DNA from: Emmonsiellopsis sp. PD_33
Lineage: Eukaryota > Ascomycota > Eurotiomycetes > Onygenales > Ajellomycetaceae
Length of the DNA stretch: 64,000 nucleotides
NCBI GenBank assembly: GCA_032988165.1
Contig: JANTQF010000134.1
Location: forward strand, 23,762 to 87,761
Direction: 5' to 3'
Notes under the pieces: generated by a model
The model's input: only the letters and a program-made list of their open reading frames with translations
What the model was told of the DNA's origin: nothing
Database searches by the model: none
Position numbers and translations under genes: made by a program
In this document: piece after piece, positions 57,606-64,000 of the stretch
Position numbering within the stretch: the stretch's first letter is position 1
Layout of the letters: each line of letters begins with the position of its first letter

Positions 57606-59659
57606 ATGGCGTCCGTTACGTCGTTGGATAAAGACTTGAAGAACCTCCGCCTTTCTCGATACACCCCCCAAGCGGCCAATGAAATACAAGACTGGATCGA
57701 GGAGGTGCTGCATGAGAGGCTTCCAAAGGGAGACCTATTACAGCTATTAAAGGATGGAGTGATTCTTTGCCGGTAAGTAGATCGTATATTTCTACGCTGT
57801 GCATAATTTACGGGACGAGTTTCTAACCAAGCCCATGCTTTAGGTTGGTCAACCTCGCTGTATCCCCAGGCGTCAAATATAGAGCGTCCAACATGCCCTT
57901 TGTTCAGATGGAGAACATCTCACACTTTCTCCGTGCCTGCCAAATGGCGCCAATCAACCTTCAACCCCACGATGTCTTTCTTACTGTCGATCTCTACGAA
58001 TCAAAAGATCCCGCGCAAGTGCTACAATGTATACGTGCGTTCAGCAGGAGAGCCAATGCGCTTCAGCCGGGAAAGTTTCCGCGTGCAATAGGCGTCAAGA
58101 ATAGGGGTGACGCAATGAGTCCCCAACTTACGGGTTCGAGCCAAGGCGCCGGTATCGGGCCACCCTCCTACGCTCGTAGTCGAGGCACTAGTAATGTTGG
58201 CGAATCGACTTCCACCACCTTTAATCCTATCAGGAAGACCTCTACTTCTGGGCATAGCAGTCCTGCAAAACCACATTCCGGGCATACCTCACCCAAACCT
58301 GCGATTAGTGCTTGGACCAATAAATCGGAGGAGACCTCGACAATACCTGCCTGGAATATACATCAGTATGGCTACATGGGAGGCGCAAATCAAGGGAATC
58401 TTGGAATATCGTTTGGTTCCAGGCGCCAGATCACGACACCTGCTCCCGCGGTCCCTACTTTGGCGGAGAAAGAAAGAAAACGACGAGAAGAGGAAGCCGA
58501 AGAAGCAAAATTGCGACTGCAGCGAGAGGAGGAAGAGCGCAGACGACAAGCAGAACGTGAGGTAGAAGAGGAACGTGCCAAAGCCGAAGAGGAACGCAGA
58601 TGGCAAGAAGAAACTAGAAAGTTGAGAGAGAAGGAACGTCAAGAGGTCGAGGACGAGAAGAAACGATGGGCTGATGAACAGCGCAGGTGGGAGGAAGAGG
58701 AGCGTCGCAGGGGCTTGGAAGAGCGAGAAGCCGAAGAACGACTAGAGAAAGAAAGGCAGCGGAAACGGGCACTGAGTGATGCGCGACTGAATGGCCAGTT
58801 CCTTAGCCAGTACCAGGCCGCTCAGACCAAACCACCCCGTGCGACGCCGGCCCAGGAGTCATCAACATCCAACGAAAGCGAACGAATAAAAGAACTCGAG
58901 AGGCAACTCGAACTCGCCAAGGAAAGAGAGCAACAATATGAGCGCGAGAGGGAAGAACATGCTAGGTCCCGTACTGCTCACCAGCCAGTGGATTCGCGCA
59001 AGAATAAGTCTCGGAGCCGGAGTCGTCCACGTCCTACTCCAGTAAAACCAAGCTATGATGTATCTTCCCGAGACGAGGAGCGCAAGATGCTTCGATCTGA
59101 ATGGCAGTCCCTACAAGACCAAGCTCCACCCACTGAGGCTTCTCCGCCTGCCCTTCCGGCCCGGAACCTACCCGAGCCACCAGCAAAACCACCAAGAAAT
59201 ACAAACCCGCCTCCTTCTCCGCGTCCACTACCGGACCCCGCAAGATACGCCAACAAAAACCGTACTGACCGCTACCTAGCCGATAACCCGGCCCCTGAGC
59301 CTTCTCGCCCAGTTTCTCATAGACCTCCAGAATTATCTACCACATCTGAAGTTGATGAGGAAAATGTCCGACGGATCGCCTCCACCCAAAAGACGCGAGC
59401 TGGCGGGTGGGCCTCGAAATCGCTTCTTGAACGTGAAATGGAACGGGAGCGCGAACGACAGCGAGAGTGGGAAGAGAACCAAAAACAGACAAAGGAATCT
59501 GTGAAACGCGGGGTCGACACCGCAGGGACAGGTCCTGGGGAGGGTGCGTGGGATGTCCACCAATATGGATATCTCGGGGGAGATAACCAGAATAGGGGAG
59601 GGCCTGGTTTGGGTTTTGGAGGACGGAGACAGATAATTGGACCGCGTCCACCTCCTTAA
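57606..59659 (+). CDS. Calponin-homology actin-binding protein (long transgelin/Scp1 type)
   Basis: Actin-bundling protein candidate for cortical patches and hyphal tips. Exons are 57606..57772 and 57844..59659 (71-nt intron, GTAAGT donor), 660 residues. A type-3 calponin-homology domain spans about 25-135: IQDWIEEVL, DLLQLLKDGVILCRLVN and FVQMENISHFLRACQ. Two calponin-like repeats follow far apart: AWNIHQYGYMGGANQGNLGI at about 225-252 and AWDVHQYGYLGGDNQNRGGP at the extreme C-terminus (624 on). Between them is a long, highly charged coiled coil (about 263-370, RREEEAEEAKLRLQREEEER-like), a second one around 405-440, then proline-rich segments (PALPARNLPEPPAKPP) that could bind SH3 domains. 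Yeast Scp1 and S. pombe Stg1 are short (about 200 residues); the long form is typical of filamentous fungi. Confidence 0.9.
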
Positions 59660-61274
59660 TGGTTTTTTTCACCTACGGCTCTTGGGTGGCTAACATGTCA
59701 TACAATATTTCTCAACAAACCACCCTACGTTTCACCATGACCCTTTTACTTCTTTCTGACGTTAATGGATATCCGACCCTCTATATTCTTGGGTGTCCTA
59801 TTCCGATTACAGTGATTTGATGGAAATGACTTAACTTTTGTGTGAATATTTACGTTGCATTTCAATTTAATTTCCCATGACCAACAAAATGGCTAGCTCT
59901 AGATTAGCGGAAGCTGATTGGAGTAGAGAACCAATGTTTCTACTTTACCCCCCTTGTTTGCCGAAGCGTTGACAAGTAGTTATTCTTCCTATTTCCTTTC
60001 CTGCTACTTTCTTTTACTTCGTTCTTAAACAAGGTCGCGGCAAGTGATAATAGACCAACCGGCCCTATATTCTATAAGTTCTAGTATATATATATTTAAA
60101 CAATAAACAAAAAGTATATATATATCAAATCCCAGATTCATAAGCATTGTAATGCGAGCCGACCCTTGTAGAACGTGCACGCGTGAAACACAACATTGTC
60201 TAGCCTGCTCCTCCAAGCAAGCACAGCATGAAGCTATCTATGAACCCACCCTTCAGGCAGAAAAGGGGTACAATCGCACGCGTATCAAGAGTGAATGACG
60301 GAACTCACTGCAAAATTTACACTAGAGAGAAAAGCAAACTAAGTGATCAGGGGGTTCTAATTGTATTCCCATTCGTATATAGGGGGCACAGGAAAAAAAG
60401 GGGGGTCATGTGGATGTTTCTTCAGCTTGAAGGGAACCCCTGGACTACCCTACTTGCTGTAGGGATTATTTATAGGATTCTTGTATAGTTATCTGTAGCT
60501 AGGTATGTAAAATTGATAGAAATGCCTCCTAGTTTTCGAGCCCTCGATCCGAGACGCATCGTGTAACTTGCTTAACTGGTTAGCTGACACAATTGCTCAA
60601 GTTTGTGTGACCATAGCGGAATCCCGATATCTTCCTATATGGTTTATTATTTAAGGAAATTCAATAAATTGTGTCTTGGGTTTTGTTATTTTCTTTCTTT
60701 TTTAGTGAAAAGGTAGGATACCCCGAATAGCCAAGCTCACTCACACTTTTGTTGTTGGTTTACCGATAATACTGCTGTTTATTATTAGCCTGGAGTAGCC
60801 ATGCTGAGAGATAATGACATGAGAATTTCGATCCCTGCTCTTGAGAAGTGACTTGGGACCTACCGCCCTGAGACGGGAAATGTCATTGAGTGTCTGTAAA
60901 TGCCGGGAGTAGTTGTGTATGATAGGAAAAGGGAGGTCATGTGCTGAGGTACGCCCTCCTCCTACCCCCCCTTCGCCGGTGGAAAGCAACCACCCAAACA
61001 CAACCTTCTCCTAGGCCTTTTGCTTCGAACTGTAAGGCTTTGAAAGTGTGATTTGGAAATTGGCCTTGAACTTACTGTCTAATCTTCATTGCAGACAATT
61101 TGTTTTAAAATGCTTGATCTAAAATTTATTACACACATAAACGTTCTTATAAGTTTAGCTCCTTACTAATTAATGATATCTTCAAGCAGAGGGTCCTTAT
61201 TATGTACAAATATTGCGATGAAAACAAGGAAAATGCTAAAGCCAAGGACAAAAGAAAAGACCAACACAGCGGCA
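59660..61274. other. Intergenic, convergent
   Basis: About 1.6 kb of AT-rich sequence between two 3' ends. TATATA tracts lie at 60,084-60,125. No gene or RNA recognised. Confidence 0.5.
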
Positions 61275-63059
61275 CTACTCCTTCCGTTCGAGCTTAATCC
61301 TCAGAGAGGGGAGGCTGAGAGCCGAAGCTTTCCCCTCCTGGTCGACATCAAAGACAAAGTGCAAGAACGAAAGGCCGCCAAACATCTCGGCGTCGAGCGT
61401 TATCCAACCGGAATCTTCCACAAACTGCTTTGTAAAAATGCCTAGAGCTTTGGTTTTGGGAGTTGACTTCGTAATAGGGGTATATCTAAACGCCACTTTT
61501 TCCCCCCCAGCCTCCGTAATTGTAGGTACCACTCGTAGATCGTCGACGAAGAGCTCGCTTTTTACCTTGGGGAGTAAATCGACGCCGCGACTGATCCATT
61601 CTGTCACGAGCAACCCGTCCGATACACCGTCAGTCTCGTTCAAGGCGAATGTCACTGACGAATCCAGGCCGTCGACGGTCAACGCGTATGTGCCAACCAA
61701 GTTGCGCTTAGCTTCCGCTGTGGCCTGCGCCTCTAATGCAGGCAGCATCGTTTCGGCGACCATGTCGGCGACGAGGAAAGTGGCACTTGAGCGTAATTTG
61801 GACAAACTTGTGCCAAGGACGCTGAACCCTACATCGTAATCCGGGATTAGGACGATAGTTCCGCCATAGAAACCTGAATCGCCTAATTTGGTGTACATGT
61901 CCGTCACCCTCCCTGAAGGGTGCTGGTATCTGTGGATTTCCCATGGGCTGCCGACAGAGTATTGCAAATGGGAGGTGTGGGAAACGGGTTTTAGCCATTT
62001 GCGTGTCACATCGGGATCAAGAAGGGTGGAGTTGAGGATGCCGCCGCCAAATTTTGCGAGGTCGTTGGTTGTTGACCAGATGCCGCCGGACGATTGAGTG
62101 ACACCGCCGTCCAAGTCGAAAAAGGCGATGGTGGCATTAACTGGAATAGCAGAACGATGGTACTCGGATGTAGGAGGAGGTCTTGAGAAGGAGCCTGTCA
62201 AGCCTAGTGGTTTGAAGATGCTTTCGCTGTAGATTGTATCGAGGGATTTGCCGGTGATGCTAGCCAGTGCCACGCCAAGGGTGGTAAAGCCATTGTTTGT
62301 GTACACTGGACTTCCCCACGGGAGGAAAGTGGGAGATCCACCCCGTACGCCCTCGATGTATTTATCTCCAGGACAAGTTGCAGCAGTGTATGATGAAACG
62401 GCACACGGTACATTGGCCGTTCGGTCGTCTTCATCTAACGGAGGGAAAGCGTCACCAAACACTTTGATCTTTTCTACATCATATGCAATATCTAAAGCGT
62501 ATGGGAGACCCTCTCGTGGAAGCCCAGCTATCTGAGCAGCTAGCGCGCGAGGTGTGATTTTGTCCCATTGAATGTTCAGGACCGGGTCAGAATGCGTCCG
62601 AGTGTACTCTGCTAGCCCAGGAATGAGTTCGGATAAGGGGCGGTCCCAGCCTTCGCAGTCCAACTCGATCATACCAGCAAGGACTGTAAACGCTTTCGTG
62701 ATGCTGGCAACGCGATAGATGGTGTCCCCATCAACTTCATCCGCGCTTTCTGGGTTATCGGCAACCTCAGGGGCCGTGTAGTGAAGCTGCAGGGACTCAG
62801 CAGCAGAAGGATCGCGGACGGAGAACATGCCGACGGAGAATGTGAGATCGGCCACCCCATAATCAGTTAACTCCTTTGAAGGGTTGCCGGATTTGAGTTG
62901 TGACACAAGAGTCGAAGAGAAATTCGCCCAGGTTTTGGCGACGAGACTTTGATCGCTGGTCAAGTCTCCGGGCGGCGGAAAGAGAGGCGCGAGGAGATCG
63001 GAGAGCGCACCCGTGGCACATATTGAGGCCAGAATAAATGTATGACTTAAAAAATGCAT
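61275..63059 (-). CDS. Secreted serine beta-lactamase-fold protein (class C-like)
   Basis: Intronless, 594 residues. Signal peptide is about 1-19 (MHFLSHTFILASICATGALS). The beta-lactamase/penicillin-binding fold has the nucleophile motif S119-I-T-K122 (YRVASITKAF), the second motif Y253-T-N255 (PVYTNNGFTTLG), and a helical insert between them. The third motif (usually KTG/HTG) is not obvious; GDSGFYGG is the likeliest region. A further domain of about 150 residues (LVGTYALTVDGL to the end) is a lipocalin-like beta extension found in fungal members. Family members include esterases, peptidases and lactone hydrolases, often near secondary-metabolite genes, so beta-lactam resistance should not be assumed. 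Several N-glycosylation sequons (NFS, NAT, NST, NET) fit secretion. Confidence 0.9.
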   Translation of the reverse strand: MHFLSHTFILASICATGALSDLLAPLFPPPGDLTSDQSLVAKTWANFSSTLVSQLKSGNPSKELTDYGVADLTFSVGMFSVRDPSAAESLQLHYTAPEVADNPESADEVDGDTIYRVASITKAFTVLAGMIELDCEGWDRPLSELIPGLAEYTRTHSDPVLNIQWDKITPRALAAQIAGLPREGLPYALDIAYDVEKIKVFGDAFPPLDEDDRTANVPCAVSSYTAATCPGDKYIEGVRGGSPTFLPWGSPVYTNNGFTTLGVALASITGKSLDTIYSESIFKPLGLTGSFSRPPPTSEYHRSAIPVNATIAFFDLDGGVTQSSGGIWSTTNDLAKFGGGILNSTLLDPDVTRKWLKPVSHTSHLQYSVGSPWEIHRYQHPSGRVTDMYTKLGDSGFYGGTIVLIPDYDVGFSVLGTSLSKLRSSATFLVADMVAETMLPALEAQATAEAKRNLVGTYALTVDGLDSSVTFALNETDGVSDGLLVTEWISRGVDLLPKVKSELFVDDLRVVPTITEAGGEKVAFRYTPITKSTPKTKALGIFTKQFVEDSGWITLDAEMFGGLSFLHFVFDVDQEGKASALSLPSLRIKLERKE

Positions 63060-63718
63060 GATGAATGTAGATTTTGCGGGAAAATCTGTGGCTATCAGAT
63101 TTTAGCTGTTAAGTAGGGAGGCATTCTTGGGTCTTTTATATTTCCGCCTGTAGCGGATTACTATCAATCAGCCCGCAGCAAAACTTTGAATGTGAAGAAT
63201 AGACCCTGTCTAAATTCAAAAAAGCCTTAGGTTAGCTTATAATTCGCCCTGGGACCACATCCTGCGGACGAGACTAGATATCGTTAATGCCTTCGAACCC
63301 AAGCTTCTGCCAATGAGAGCGTCTTTAGAGAGGCAGACCAAGCCTTGCGAGGCTGAAGCTCGAAGATCGCTATTTACAGGGAGGAAAATAAAAGGACACG
63401 TCCTCCTGGGTTCCGCGTATTGTCGAAAATAGAAAACGTGCTGTGGAGAGAGCGGACGGCGGACGGTGGACGGTGCATCAAAATGCTCGAGATACGCGTA
63501 TTTGGGAGTTGAGGCTGATCAGGTTGGTTTTAGCTACGCGCTAGCGGCTTGGCATTATTCGGCTAACCCGACTAGCTTTTTAGTATCCGCGTATTTTGGT
63601 ATTTTGGGATGGGACAACAACAACGTCAACACCCCTATCATCTATCATCTATGGCGTGGCAGTGTTTAGCTTGCTGATCCCATAGGCATCGCCGCATCGG
63701 CTGTGATGATTAGGGTGT
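63060..63718. other. Intergenic, upstream of the lactamase-like gene
   Basis: About 660 bases upstream of a minus-strand gene. The first 100 bases probably contain its promoter (TATATTTCC near 63,137). Nothing else recognised. Confidence 0.45.
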
Positions 63719-63753
63719 GCTAAATACACCCGTACTTTGGCTAAATACACCCG
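63719..63753. repeat. Two direct copies of GCTAAATACACCCG
   Basis: Copies at 63719-63732 and 63740-63753, 21 bases apart. The first is also part of an imperfect palindrome (GGGTGT...ACACCC, 63713-63731). Confidence 0.7.
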
Positions 63754-63907
63754 AGAAAAAATGACTAGGCTGAAAAGAAAATAGCGTGTACACAGTTTTA
63801 CATACAAAAATACTACTATTGCAATGTACACTCATGTGCCAACCCTACACAATTATTTCAACTCACCACCTCACTCACTACTGCAAGGCGTACCTCCATG
63901 CAACCAC

Positions 63908-64000
63908 CTATATAGAACAGCCGTGGATTTCCTATATACAGCCATGGATTTCCCATATAGAATGGCCGTGGATTTCCTATATAGAACGGCTGTGGATTTC
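63908..64000. repeat. 24-bp tandem repeat, cut by window end
   Basis: Four tandem units: 63908-63931, 63932-63952 (three bases shorter), 63953-63976 and 63977-64000. Consensus is CTATATAGAACGGCCGTGG followed by ATTTC. Unit 4 ends exactly at the window edge, so the array probably continues. Confidence 0.9.

Noticed and set aside
1..64000. CRISPR arrays, operons, ribosome-binding sites
   Set aside because: The genes have spliceosomal introns and eukaryotic families; no array of direct repeats with spacers is present.

Overview
The window is nuclear DNA of a filamentous ascomycete. The genes have short introns (about 50-130 nt) with GTRNGT-type donors and CTRAY-type branch points. Intergenic spaces are 0.3-5 kb and rich in homopolymers. 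The set wetA, MED1, a CpcB/RACK1 gene, fungal-rhodopsin and GH79 genes points to Eurotiomycetes. An onygenalean relative fits, but I cannot fix genus or species from sequence alone. There are no prokaryotic features, no CRISPR array, and no complete transposon that I can recognise.

Layout. 0-1 kb: 3' part of a Dal5-type MFS transporter. 1.8-2.8 kb (-): a five-exon mitochondrial protein, divergent from MED1 (3.3-5.6 kb, +). 9.5-11 kb (+): glutamine synthetase in a wide gene-free setting. 13.5-18.3 kb (+): an MFS sugar transporter followed by a secreted GH79 glycosidase, possibly a small glucuronide or sugar utilisation pair. 19.8-22.9 kb: a divergent pair, SRAP/HMCES abasic-site protein (-) and an Mgr3-like mitochondrial TPR protein (+). 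24.2-28.5 kb (-): three tandem housekeeping genes, RACK1/CpcB (with an intronic U24/snR24 box C/D snoRNA), SDHAF2/Sdh5 and ERV25. 29.7-33.8 kb (-): a 1331-residue Ser-rich protein with an H2A-like helical segment and five short repeated motifs. 35.8-47.3 kb: a gene-poor accessory block with one clear gene, a seven-TM fungal-rhodopsin protein. 47.3-48.6 kb (-): an unknown acidic protein. 52.6-54.4 kb (+): wetA, with an overlapping upstream ORF. 56.4-59.7 kb: a divergent pair, NDUFAF2-like complex I assembly factor (-) and a calponin-homology actin-binding protein (+). 61.3-63.1 kb (-): a secreted serine beta-lactamase-fold protein. The window ends inside a 24-bp tandem repeat.

Most introns were placed by joining frames so that family motifs become continuous. 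Exon coordinates are given in the evidence of each gene, and phases were checked by length. Several mitochondrial assembly or quality-control genes (1823-2784, Mgr3-like, SDHAF2, NDUFAF2) lie in this window. I read that as chance rather than a cluster.
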